A DNA stretch of 64,000 nt from Seiridium cupressi (lineage: Eukaryota > Ascomycota > Sordariomycetes > Amphisphaeriales > Sporocadaceae): NCBI GenBank assembly GCA_036674765.1, contig JARVKI010000002.1:496001-560000 (forward strand), written 5' to 3'. Position numbers and translations under genes: made by a program. Below are positions 54,557 through 64,000 of the stretch, in pieces. Each line of letters starts with the position of its first letter. The stretch's first letter is position 1. The notes below the pieces were generated by a model. The model was not told the DNA's origin. It did not search any database and was given only the letters and a program-made list of their open reading frames with translations.

Positions 54557-57500
54557 ATGTCTCGCTCCACGCGGCGTTCTGGCAGGGTGAAACACCAGGA
54601 CGGTGGAATACCTCTTCCGCCCTCTCATAACGACTTCTATGGGCAGAACAATGAGATAGTTCCAGTCCGCGGTAAGAAGCAGGATTTCATTAGCCAAGAG
54701 GAAAACGACAGGAGGAACGCCGAGTTGTACAATGCGACGTTCGGTCTTAGTAGGGGCCAGCAACCGACTCAGAAGAGTAGCGACCCCGTAGAAGAAGCCG
54801 TCAGTAGTATCACCGGCACGACGGGGAAAAAGAACAAAGGCAAAGGACTCGATCAGAGCTTCAGCGGAGTTACCCAAGTTTCCGAAAATAGCTTTCCGGG
54901 CTTGCAAAGTTCTTTCGTCCCTGCGCGGAACTCACGACCCGCCTTTCCGCAACACTTCCAGCCATTTTCGAATCATGACCCATGGAATCTGCATGATGAG
55001 GCAGGCAATCGCAATCTCTATCAGACTGGCCTGCAAAATCCGTACCAGACACCTTATAACAACAGACAACATCCCTCAGAGCCGTCAAACTCGCTTGCAT
55101 CTAAATGGGGAATGGCTAACGGACGGCCGTCTCCCTACCCTTTATCGACTAGAAGCTTCATGCAAGAGGACCAGCTTTATAATTCGGCCGGTATCCAGTC
55201 GCCTTCGATACAGCCGCCAACCAGGCCGCCGGCACGGCAGTCGAGCAAACCACAAACTTCGGGCAGCGGTACTGGGAAAACTCCCCCTCTATCCCCTCCA
55301 CCCCCTCCACCTCAGCCGCGCCCAAGTAACAATGGCCAGAAGCAAACCCCTTCCCCTCCAGTCAATAACCAGCAGAAAATCCCTCCTCCAGCTCCGTCAG
55401 GGAGGAGTCAGCAAAGCAACCCTCCTCCAGCTCCGTCAGGGAGGAGTCGGCCGTCCAACCCTCCTCCAGCTCCGTCGGGGAGCGGTCCGCAAAGCAACCC
55501 TCCTCCAGCTCCGCCAGGAAGTAGTCAGCAGACCAGCCCTCCAGGTTCAATAAGTTTTGGGCGCCCTCTTTCAGCTCCGCAAGGTCTCGATCTATCATGG
55601 GCCGGATCTGGAGTCTCTAGAACGAGCTTCGGATCCCAGAGTCCTTCCCAGTCCTTGACAGGTGGAAGTCAAAGCTCTCCTGCAGCAGGTACTGGACCCC
55701 AGAATCCTAGTCAGTCAACATCAGGCGGAAACCAGAACTCTGCCACAACAAGTACTGGATGGCAAAGTCCTACCCAACCAATAACCGGTGGAAACCAGAA
55801 CTCTCCTACAACTCCTGGATCGCAAAGTCCTACCCAGTCCACAACAGGCGGGAACCAGAACTCTCCTACAGCAAGTACCGGACCCCAAAACTCTCCTTCA
55901 GGCAGCAACAACGGATATGCCAAGTCATGGATGAGCCAAAAGTTGCAGCATAATATAAGGAGCCGTATGGGACAGAGCAAGCCTCAGACCCAAAACACTT
56001 CCAAACCTTGGACGAGCAGGGATGACGTGACAGACGCACAAAAGGCACAAACGGACCAGTTTCGTCAGCGCCTGGGCATCCAACAGGGCCCAATCAATAC
56101 AGCCCCTGCATGGCAGAAACCACAGCCGCCAACATATCCCCCGATCAATGGATCCAGCGGAAACGGAAGTCAAGGAGCTACGGGATCCGGAAGTAATGCT
56201 CCTGTCGCGCCCCCTTCGCCACTTCCACCCGTTGGTTCATCCTGGGGATCTAGGCTATTAAACCTGTTTCGGGGGTTCGGGGCCTGGGTGAGCGATACTG
56301 CTAGGGAGTACTGGAAGTGGCTCCTGATACCTGTATTGGTCTTTCTCGCAGCCATGATCTGGCAATTTCTGGCTGGCCTGCCATCCTCAGCTCGTGGTGG
56401 TCCAGTGCCCGGCAACTTTTCGCTTCCATTCTGGGGCGGCGGCGGCGGTTGTTGTAATGAGGCCAAGATGAAAGAAATTTTTAGCAGGCTCGACGGAATT
56501 GACCTTGACCTTGACAGGATCCACGAGAACCTTCATATGCCGAGATTAGGGCATAAGTCAGGGAACAACGGCAGGCTGGTCTTCTGGGTAGATCAGGACA
56601 AGAAGGGAAAGCTCGTGATTCCACAAGACTACTATGAGGCTATCAAGCAGCAGATTCTCAAGGATAAGGAATTACTCAAAGGTGTCTCCAATGAGACTTG
56701 GTCTCCAATTATCAACCGCCTCGTCGATGGGGGGTATCTCAAGAAAAAGCCCAAGGGCAAGTACCCAGACTATGAAGATATTACTACAAACGAAGCCAAT
56801 AGTGCCTGGGACTTGTGGGTTCGGCAGAACGATGCCACTATCGTGAAAGCTTTGCATGGCGGGCTCAACAAGACGATATCGGAGTTGACTGAGAAGGAAC
56901 TCAAGGTTCTTCTGGCACAGCACAACTTCAACTCCACCGATGGCAAGTTGGTGACTCGCAAAGAATTTGAAGAGCTTTACAAGAAGGAAATAAAGGGAGG
57001 GTATAAAGGCAAACTTCGTGAGGTCGCCGATGAGGTTGGCGAGTTCAAGGAGAAGCTCGAAAAGCTCAAGGCCAACCCACATCTGGGTATTTTAGAGGAC
57101 GATCTGAAGCCGGTCGTTGATGCCGCCGTGAGGAAGTATACGGATGCTCTCAAGATCGAAGCAGCAGCCAAAGCAGGCAGCTCCGCCGTCCTTGCTCAGC
57201 TGACGGGCCAGGTCAACTTCTTCACCACCGGCTCTGGCGCTCTCATTGATCCCCACCTTACTTCTCGGAAATGGAAGCCGCCCAAGCCGGCGATCAGGAG
57301 CAAACAGTGGTACGACAAGGATGGCTACCAGCCCCAGCCCGCCATTGTGGCGCTGTCACCATGGGAGGAGGAAGGCGAGTGCTTCTGTGCAGGGCCAAGT
57401 CGTCAAGGTCGTGGTGTTGGCACTGCGACTCTCAGCATCATGATCAGCCGCAATGTTGTGCCCCAGTATCTAATCCTAGAGCACATAATACCCGGCGCCA

Positions 57501-57847
57501 CACTCGATCCCGGCGCTCGTCCGCGGGATATAGAAATATGGGCCAATTACGAGGATGTCGATCTCCGCACGACGGTCCAGGCTTGGTCTCGAGCGCGCTG
57601 GCCCGGAACGGCGGAGGAAAAGGCCCTGCATAGTGGGTACGCCAAGATTGGTGAATTCACATACGAAGATCACAAGGTCGGGGACGGATCCCAGGTGTAC
57701 AAGATGAACTCAAATCTCGTGGACATGAACGCAGCCGCCAGCGATTACGTGGTGAGGGCACTCAACAACTACGGTGCTGATCACACGTGCTTCTACAGGA
57801 TACGGCTGTACGGCGAACAGAGGGACAGAACCGTTGACTATGCGTGA
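54557..57847 (+). CDS. SUN-domain nuclear envelope protein (Sad1/UNC-84 type)
   Basis: One exon encodes 1,096 residues. SUN proteins span the inner nuclear membrane and link chromatin or the spindle pole body to KASH partners (LINC complex). The N-terminal 580 residues are disordered and nucleoplasmic: SRSTRRSGRV start, a polyproline tract, a 13-residue PPPAPSG repeat and Ser/Gln/Asn-rich repeats. One transmembrane helix lies at about 587-609 (LLIPVLVFLAAMIWQFLAG). A lumenal helical stalk follows, with coiled-coil-like IFSRLDGIDLDLDRIHENLHM and EVADEVGEFKEKLEKLKANP. The SUN domain is at about 930-1090 (GECFCAGPSRQGRGVGTATL, VPQYLILEHI, EIWANYED, CFYRIRLYGE). It is longer than yeast Sad1 (514 residues) because of the repeats. 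Confidence 0.93.
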   Translation: MSRSTRRSGRVKHQDGGIPLPPSHNDFYGQNNEIVPVRGKKQDFISQEENDRRNAELYNATFGLSRGQQPTQKSSDPVEEAVSSITGTTGKKNKGKGLDQSFSGVTQVSENSFPGLQSSFVPARNSRPAFPQHFQPFSNHDPWNLHDEAGNRNLYQTGLQNPYQTPYNNRQHPSEPSNSLASKWGMANGRPSPYPLSTRSFMQEDQLYNSAGIQSPSIQPPTRPPARQSSKPQTSGSGTGKTPPLSPPPPPPQPRPSNNGQKQTPSPPVNNQQKIPPPAPSGRSQQSNPPPAPSGRSRPSNPPPAPSGSGPQSNPPPAPPGSSQQTSPPGSISFGRPLSAPQGLDLSWAGSGVSRTSFGSQSPSQSLTGGSQSSPAAGTGPQNPSQSTSGGNQNSATTSTGWQSPTQPITGGNQNSPTTPGSQSPTQSTTGGNQNSPTASTGPQNSPSGSNNGYAKSWMSQKLQHNIRSRMGQSKPQTQNTSKPWTSRDDVTDAQKAQTDQFRQRLGIQQGPINTAPAWQKPQPPTYPPINGSSGNGSQGATGSGSNAPVAPPSPLPPVGSSWGSRLLNLFRGFGAWVSDTAREYWKWLLIPVLVFLAAMIWQFLAGLPSSARGGPVPGNFSLPFWGGGGGCCNEAKMKEIFSRLDGIDLDLDRIHENLHMPRLGHKSGNNGRLVFWVDQDKKGKLVIPQDYYEAIKQQILKDKELLKGVSNETWSPIINRLVDGGYLKKKPKGKYPDYEDITTNEANSAWDLWVRQNDATIVKALHGGLNKTISELTEKELKVLLAQHNFNSTDGKLVTRKEFEELYKKEIKGGYKGKLREVADEVGEFKEKLEKLKANPHLGILEDDLKPVVDAAVRKYTDALKIEAAAKAGSSAVLAQLTGQVNFFTTGSGALIDPHLTSRKWKPPKPAIRSKQWYDKDGYQPQPAIVALSPWEEEGECFCAGPSRQGRGVGTATLSIMISRNVVPQYLILEHIIPGATLDPGARPRDIEIWANYEDVDLRTTVQAWSRARWPGTAEEKALHSGYAKIGEFTYEDHKVGDGSQVYKMNSNLVDMNAAASDYVVRALNNYGADHTCFYRIRLYGEQRDRTVDYA
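55381..55536 (+). repeat. Coding minisatellite, 39 bp x 4 (PPPAPSG unit)
   Basis: Four tandem 39-bp units encode PPPAPSGRSQQSN and variants in the nucleoplasmic part of the SUN protein. The first two are nearly identical. Confidence 0.9.
55627..55905 (+). repeat. Coding minisatellite, about 57-63 bp units (GGNQNSP)
   Basis: Four to five imperfect units carry SPTQSTTGGNQNSPT-like peptides, giving a Ser/Gln/Asn/Thr-rich low-complexity stretch. Confidence 0.85.
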
Positions 57848-58498
57848 TCCGCAGCTGGGAGCACCCGAGGACGATAAAACGAGAACGGAAAATGCGTAGA
57901 TGGAAACCTCTCTTAATCACGGAACTGTATCTTCTATTATTTTCAGCATCGATATGATCCACAGAGACGGATCTACTGGCAACCGGAATGGAGGAAGCAA
58001 TGGAGTTCAGCATTTTCGTGATTGCGAGAGACGAAAGCTGTAGAGAAGGAAAATAGGAGTTCGGGGGCCTCCGTTGATGATACCACCATTTCTCTGTACC
58101 TAGCTTTTCGACTCGATTGATCAAGTGTTTTTGTTTCTGGTTCAACCACACTCGGTAGCACGCCCCTCTTCACCCTACTCATGGTATAGCATGATCCAGT
58201 TCTCATTCCTAATTACGCCAAAATACCCACCACACCGCTATACAGGTATAAGTCCAAGCAGGGAAGCAGCCATCGTCGACATGTGATTGAATAGATATTC
58301 TATAGACCGGCCCCATCATCTTCTATATCACACACGGATGCATTTCCATGACCGAGACATTTCCGCCACATATCATAAGCTGTCTTTGCTCTTTGACATC
58401 GCTCAATTGCGTCTATCGTTGAAAGAGCCAGCCTGCTGCCCCATGTCTAACAATGCCTGGTTCAGCCGTGATGGTGGAATACAGCGGTTCGTCACATC
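57848..58498. other. Convergent intergenic region (SUN / FAD1)
   Basis: 3' flanks of two convergent genes; no feature recognised. Confidence 0.5.
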
Positions 58499-59512
58499 CT
58501 AAAAGTCCCTCCCTAACCTCTCCTCGTGATCCTCCGTTAACTCATATGCCGGCTTGAACCCGTCGGTCTTCTCGCTCTTGCCCGCCTTCAGTGCCGGATT
58601 CGGATGTGTATCGTCGGTGCCGCCCAGCGACGTGTAGCCCTTGTCATAGAGAGGACAATACGGGATATCCAGGGCACGTATGAACTAAATTCCGAAAAGT
58701 CAGTAAAAAACAATGTCTCACATGAAAAGTGCCAGGGGTTTCGGAATTTTCTCCCTAAATACTCACCCCCCAAACTTCGCGGTAATGCCAGTCAATCACA
58801 GGATGTATCCTCATGAACCTCGGCCAGTCCCCGTCCGTCTCCTGGAAATGGCTCAGGTCCTTGCCGTGGGGGTCGGTCCGCCGCGTGCCCACGAATACGG
58901 CCTTGACCGCGAACATCTCCTGCAGGTAGTCCTGCAGCGCCGGCTTCATGGGCTTGTCGCTCGTCACGAGGTCGAGGTGGTACTCTTCCGACGTCCGGGC
59001 CACGAAGGAGTCGACCTCCTCGAACGGGCTCGTCGGCCGTATGTAGATCGCTTGTAGGAGGACCGGGAACGATGGCGTGTTACACGACGATAGCGGCGGG
59101 GGCGGCGTCGACGGCGGCGGTGGGAAGTGGGCGGGTAGCGACGCCAGGATCAGGATCAAGAGCACCAGGCAGTCTTTTCCGCCGTTGTAGGAAAGGGCCA
59201 ACTCGTCCGGTCTTGAAACAAAGCATTGTCAGCATTGGCTCAGTGTGTAAGTGCTGCCTGGCGGAATAACGAAAACAGAGACAAAAGGTGAGCAAGTAAG
59301 ACGGACCGGTACCGCATCAGCGCATCGTCAATGATCCCCTTTGCGAGCCTGACCTGTCTCTGCACGTTCCTCGACAGCTCGTCGCTAGCCTCGGACTCGA
59401 GGAACTTGTCGACCTTGGACTTGAGGCCGGCGCACAGCGCGCGCATCTCGCCCTCCATGTCCCTGGGCTTCCACTCCTCTGGCGGATCTTGCCCCGCGCC
59501 GTTGGTCGACAT
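58499..59512 (-). CDS. FAD1: FAD synthase (FMN adenylyltransferase), PAPS-reductase-like
   Basis: Three exons (59512-59307, 59211-58767, 58684-58499) encode 278 residues. The enzyme transfers AMP from ATP to FMN in the cytosol. Marks of the Fad1 family are LALSYNGGKDCLVLL (the PP-loop-like ATP site), FVGTRRTDPHGKDL, PVIDWHYREVW, and near the end YTSLGGTDDTHPNPAL. Between the ATP site and YIRPTSPFEEV lies a proline-rich insert (PPPPSTPPPP). The first donor could be GTCCGT (59306) or GTACCG four bases earlier; the former gives RYRPDELALS and is preferred. An in-frame ATG at 59707 would add 65 residues without a clear targeting signal, so 59512 was chosen. Confidence 0.9.
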
Positions 59513-60259
59513 GATGGTGGGGTAATTGGTGCTTGCGCCCTCACCTATGGCCGTCGCAGTTGAATGTGCTGCTGTAGAAGTGTTCCACTTGTGGTCGACT
59601 GCTGGTTGTTCGTGTAAAGGACAGGTCGCGAGGTGTCTCTGGGTGAAGATATTAGGTAAGACAGCGAGACTGCCGGTGGTGTAGTCGGTCGACGGGCTCG
59701 GCCACATAGGGACGGAGGTGGGCGGGTTTAATGTTCTCGAATGAACCCTGCATGCAGCTCACAGGATATAGAGGGGTCCTTGCTCCTCGGCACGATTAAG
59801 GCTGATGCCGCCGCGCCACTGAAGCTCGGCTTTTTATGGGGTCTCTCAGCTGATATAGGCACGCTAAGTTTAGGTTGTGGTTTACATGCAACTAATATCA
59901 GTGTCTGAATGTGTGCTGTCTTCTGAAGTACAAGGTGAACGAGATAGTAAGTCGAATTAGTCAAAGCTTGGGTACAGTTGAAGTTTACTCGCAATCCGAC
60001 ATCGTCCCCTTCTTGAACATCTCTCTCTAGCAACTATCTGCTCCCACAGTGACATCATGGTAGCGGGCATAGATCTTGGCGTCTGAATAGGGGAGGTCAC
60101 ATTGATAGGGATATAAGTGAGGCCTCTGGAAATTACGAGGCACCTCAACCTCACTGACAATCATTGGTGTTTCTAGTGGGTCGTTTCAATCAATTGTATT
60201 GCCCACTTGATTTTCGCTCCAGGCTCTGACATTGTTCAGGGGTATAATGTGCATCATCT
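59513..60259. other. Intergenic region (FAD1 promoter / DBP4 3' flank)
   Basis: FAD1 frame is open up to 59707 (possible N-terminal extension). Nothing else recognised. Confidence 0.5.
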
Positions 60260-63052
60260 CTAGTCATCGAGCAGACCCGTCGCCAAAGCCTCATAGTCCT
60301 CCAAGGTGTTAGGCTCATCTGCCACCTCAATGACCTTGCCCTTGCCCTTGCCCTTCCGGCTCTTCTTCTCGCTCTCATCGTCCGAGTCGTTCTGGAACCA
60401 CTTCTTGGCCTTCTTTGTCGGCCGCTCGTCCTCTCCATCACTCTCACCAGCAACAGGTAATGATCGCAACAGGTCCAGCGCTTTGTCTGCATCCTCGGAT
60501 GTACCCAAAGCAGGCTGGTCTTGCCCTGGAGCATCGACGCCAGAATTCTCCAATCTTTCCCTTTCTTTCCTCTTGATCTTCTTTTCTTGTCTTCTCTCCT
60601 TGGCAACTTGCTTGTCGTCCACATCTGCTTGGCGGACACGATCTGCTTCTGCCTGCACGAACTTCTGTCGTTGTGCCTCTGCAGAGCCTTCCCGCTGGAA
60701 GTCGTCCTCGCCCTGGAGCTCGTACAGTTGATGTGCTTCCCCGTCGTCATCAAATACCACTCTCGTTCCTGATCCCTTATACTTCAACATCTGCTTCTTC
60801 GACTTGATGAGCTTTTCTCTGCGCTTAGAGTCGATAACGAGTTCTTGTCCTCCATGTATAGGAATGACCTTTCCTAGTGGCTTTTCGGTATCTTGGGCGA
60901 CAGAGTCTAGCTCATCATTGTTGAGCACACGCTTGACGCCAAAGAAATCGTCATCTTCCTCCTCATCGTTACGAAGATTCGAGTAATGCGCCGACAGTAC
61001 ATCCTCTGCATGAAGATTAGTAGTTACTCTTATGGTTGAATTTCGAAACGGGTTTCAGGAGTTGGTGTTGCTCCAAGGGAAGCCGAGGGAGGCCAAAAGT
61101 GGCCCAAGGAGGCACTTACGGTTTTGTCTTCCAAACATTTTGTCATACTTTGTGACGACCTCATCCTTCTTCTTGTGTTTCTTGATCTTCTCGCCATCAG
61201 AGTCGTATTCAGACCCACTTGAGAGGTCAAGTTCTGCGCGTGATCGATTCTTGATCTTCTTGATATCTTCGGCCTTTTGATGTTTAACACGCGGCATCTC
61301 GGGTAGACCCAGGCTGGCAGAATAACCTTCCAAATCCAGCGCTCGGATATCAAAAATGTCTTTGTCTTTTTGCAGACCGATTGACCGCGTATAACTGATG
61401 AAAGCCTTTTGGGCAAGGTACTTCAGGTCCGTGTTTTGAAAGCACATGTTCTGGATACTTTCTGTGATCGAGATCTTCTTCTTTTCGCGTACGTTCACCT
61501 TTTTGATTGGAACTTTTTTGTGTTCCAGCCTCTTCATCATTCCCTCTTCCTCGGATGGATCAAGGAAGAGAATCGCCTTGCCATTCTTCCCATAACGGGC
61601 AGTCCGGCCCACTCTGTGAATATAGGTTTCTGGATCTTCTGGGCAATCCTATAGTCACGGTCAGTATTGCCTTCTGGGGCGAATTTAAAGGAGGATTGAA
61701 AAAAGAAAATCGAGATGGACCACTTGGCTGCCAAATATAATCGAGATAAGGGTTGCCATCTTACCATCTGAACGATCCAATCCACCCCTGCGAAATCCAC
61801 TCCTCGAGCAACCACGTCTGTAGCAATCAAGCAAGAGTATTGAGCCGAAGCAAATCTTCTAACGATCTCCATTCGAGCAGTGTTCTTTTGCCGGCCGTGG
61901 AGATGGAGTAAAGGAACTCCGGGAGACAACTTCTTGAAGGCCTCGTAGGCGAACCTCACTTGTTTTCCAGATGACATAAAGACGATCATCTTACTCTTTA
62001 GATTTGACTTGATAAACGAGTATAGAGTGTCTAGCTTTTCGGGTAACGGCGTGAGAATGTAGTGCTGTTGTAGTGTGGCCGGCGTGGCAGAAGACGCAGC
62101 TTCGTGGACGGAAATCTATTATTGTTAGCGAATGAAGTCCATTGCAGAAGCTCTTGACCTACATATTCGGGATCTTTCAGTGACAACCTAGCCAAATCCG
62201 AGACTTTTCGGTTTTGCGTCGCAGAAAACAGCATAGTTTGCCTCTCCTTTGGAAGATGATCGATAACAGCGTTCATGGCGCTCTGGAATCCCATATCGAG
62301 AATTCGGTCAGCCTCATCCAAAACCAGGATCTGTAAATTGTCGACATTGAATCCTGCGGTCTGGTCCAAATGCTGCAATAATCGGCCAGGTGTGCAGATC
62401 AACAGGTTCATACGCGATAGTCGTCCGGCTTCTTCTTCTAGATTCTTGCCTCCTATAACCAACCCTGCTGAGAACGAGTGAAACCTGCCGATTTTGCGCA
62501 GTACCTCGAAAATTTGAACGGCAAGCTCGCGCTGGTAGTAACATATGTCAGCATTTCTTTCTTTGGTCGAATTTCGACTGCACCCAAACAAAATACTTTC
62601 GAATGCGCAGCGCCCGGAGGCTATAGGATCAAGGAAAGCAGGTCGTATTTCATACATACCGTTGGAGCAATCACCAATGCACCTAAACCATCGTGCTCCG
62701 TCCATTGGGCACGGACGAGTGCTTCGAGGACGGGAACCAAAAAGGCCAAAGTCTTGCCTGAGCCCGTCTTCGCCGCCGCCAAAAGATCACGGCCTTTCAG
62801 AGCCGGCCCAATCGCCTTCGCCTGGATGTCGGTAAGAGTGGTAAAGTGCGACGCATCGAGTCCGGAGGCTGTCGGCGTCGACAAGGGTAGGTGTTTGAAC
62901 TGTGTGATCTCTGCGGTGTTCGGCTCGAACTCTTCCACGGATTTCTTCAATTGCTGAAGGTCGTCCTGGTTTCGTTTACGCTTCAGAGTTCTTGGCTCTG
63001 CTTTCGCCTTCTTCTTGCCATGCGGCGAAGGGCCTGATGTTCTGGTCGGCAT
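60260..63052 (-). CDS. DBP4: DEAD-box ATP-dependent RNA helicase Dbp4
   Basis: Five exons (63052-62660, 62531-62163, 62115-61765, 61648-61120, 61005-60260) encode 795 residues, close to the usual size. Dbp4 (Hca4) releases U14 snoRNA in early 18S rRNA processing in the nucleolus. The helicase core is in order: Q motif region ([11 protein letters not shown]), [42 protein letters not shown] in LFSATQN, then [12 protein letters not shown] and [12 protein letters not shown]-terminal Dbp4 extension ([24 protein letters not shown]) and a long lysine/acid-rich tail follow. Introns are 128, 47, 116 and 114 nt, with CTGAC or CTAAC branch sites in the first two. Residues 1-70 are basic. The start at 63052 was chosen because no intron can join the upstream ATG at 63144 in frame. 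Confidence 0.94.
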
Positions 63053-63144
63053 CGTGGGCGATTTGCTAGGGAGCACGCCGGTGTATAGTGAGACTTGGCT
63101 CTGGAGGCGCTATCACTGGGAATTTTTTTGGTAGCGGGGGCCAT
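62983..63144 (-). other. Upstream ORF overlapping the DBP4 start, out of frame
   Basis: An ATG at 63144 in strong context (AAGATGG) opens a 53-codon frame ([12 protein letters not shown] start) that runs past the DBP4 start codon at 63052. If transcription begins upstream of it, it would reduce DBP4 translation. Its first residues resemble a basic nucleolar protein start, so a frameshift error is also possible. Confidence 0.45.
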
Positions 63145-63230
63145 CTTGAAGAATTCTGCCGGTCTTAAAGTCGCATCCCTGCCAGAAATGTTCACCGCTT
63201 AGGCTAGCTACAATGATGCCCCACTCTGTA

Positions 63231-63271
63231 CTGGAGCTGGAGCTGGAGCCGGAGCCTGGAGCCTGGAGCCT
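63231..63271. repeat. CTGGAG/CCTGGAG microsatellite
   Basis: Six to seven short units of CTGGAG, CCGGAG and CCTGGAG in a row, upstream of DBP4. Confidence 0.8.
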
Positions 63272-63924
63272 AATTAGTTGCACGCCTACTTAGTACTTAC
63301 AGTGAAGCTTAATTAGATTGCATATGTGAAAGAACTTTCGATACTCCAGAGTGCTGAGAACACAGATGCTGAGGGCATAACCACTCCTGATACTCGGCCA
63401 TGTAGCCACACGTGTCGACAAAGTCTTGCTAAATCTACCATGCTTTGGTGGCAGCAAACATGATCGTAAGACACAAGCTCGACTGAAGAGTTGGTACTGC
63501 AACAGCGTTAGCGATGCAAATGATCAACTCGTAGGTGTCCAGAGGCGACTGAAGTCCTGACGGCTGAAACTATGCCAAGTCTAATGGTTTTTATGTTTTA
63601 TCTTATAGTTGAAATTTCACTCGAGCGATAAGTTAAGTATATAATTTGCCAATATCTTGTCACTACTGCTCTATTTGCGCCCACAATATGAAAGCGTCCA
63701 CGAGCGATGCCGATATGTCGTTACATTTCAACCTTCAACATTCATGACTACTGCATGTTCTTGTTGACTGAAGCTGTTCTCAAATTCATCTTTGAATCAT
63801 ACAGAATGTCATTCCACGAACATCCATGACAGCAGTGAAGTGTTGGCCTAGTTACGGGCACTGTGGCACAGGCACGGGCTCTGACCAACAACACCGTCGC
63901 GCTTAGCTCTCATCCATCGCGCCT

Positions 63925-63931
63925 TATAAAA
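63925..63931 (+). promoter_or_regulatory. Candidate TATA box of a gene beyond the right edge
   Basis: TATAAAA followed by about 70 bp of CA-rich, ATG-free sequence ending at the window border, the typical core promoter plus leader of ascomycete genes. Confidence 0.55.
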
Positions 63932-64000
63932 ATCCCCATCCTCAGGAACACTGTCTTTACTCAACAAACGACACCACACTCACGAATCATCTCGCAAAGA

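Larger units (their letters stand above)
63053..64000. other. Right-edge intergenic region
   Basis: DBP4 promoter side, a short GGAGCC-type repeat (63231-63271) and, at the far right, a core promoter reading rightwards. No gene body is visible. Confidence 0.55.

Noticed and set aside
63053..63144. Short intron joining the upstream ATG (63144) to DBP4
   Set aside because: Possible donor/acceptor pairs give introns of about 30 nt or the wrong phase.

Overview
The window is nuclear DNA of a filamentous ascomycete (Pezizomycotina). The evidence is the gene content: Zn2Cys6 regulators, cytochrome P450s, a Pth11/rhodopsin-type membrane protein, a GIT1-like permease, MAD1, TAM41 and DBP4 with fungal architecture. 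Most introns are 47-175 nt, with GT-AG ends and CTRAY-type branch sites. Gene density is about one per 3 kb, on both strands. No bacterial operons, CRISPR arrays, rRNA genes or intact transposons were seen.

Layout, left to right. 1-8.8 kb: the 5' part of a Zn2Cys6 regulator (runs off the left edge), a membrane-anchored M24 peptidase, a five-exon GIT1-like permease and spindle-checkpoint MAD1. 10-17.5 kb: mitochondrial TAM41, an SMP/C2 lipid-transfer-like protein and a P450. 19-29.4 kb: a sparser, accessory-looking stretch with a rhodopsin-domain membrane protein, a LanC-like protein, a class I methyltransferase, an alpha/beta hydrolase, a decayed tyrosinase and a frameshifted NYN/LOTUS RNase-type gene. 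30-38.9 kb: a RanBD/FG protein with an odd 3' end, a phosphoinositide PLC, a second Zn2Cys6 regulator and a cupin. 39.9-50.2 kb: a second P450, a small acidic-tailed orphan and an intronless 1,856-residue ankyrin-type protein. 51.5-63 kb: conserved housekeeping genes (UDP-galactose 4-epimerase, a SUN-domain nuclear envelope protein, FAD synthase, DBP4). A TATA box and CA-rich leader at the right edge announce another gene.

Conserved single-copy genes (MAD1, TAM41, RanBD protein, PLC, epimerase, SUN, FAD1, DBP4) alternate with accessory genes. No polyketide or peptide synthase is present, so the P450s, methyltransferase and hydrolase cannot be called a standard biosynthetic cluster.

Most notable observations: (1) two introns of the permease gene are near-copies of each other (introner-like); (2) the stop codon of the RanBD gene can also serve as a 3' splice site, opening an in-frame 206-codon extension; (3) a tyrosinase pseudogene; (4) a one-base frameshift in an otherwise intact NYN/LOTUS gene; (5) a zinc cluster with two extra residues between Cys2 and Cys3; (6) an exact 33-bp duplication that copies the MAD1 splice acceptor. 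Exon boundaries were placed by eye from splice signals, reading frame and family resemblance; no alignment or RNA data were available.
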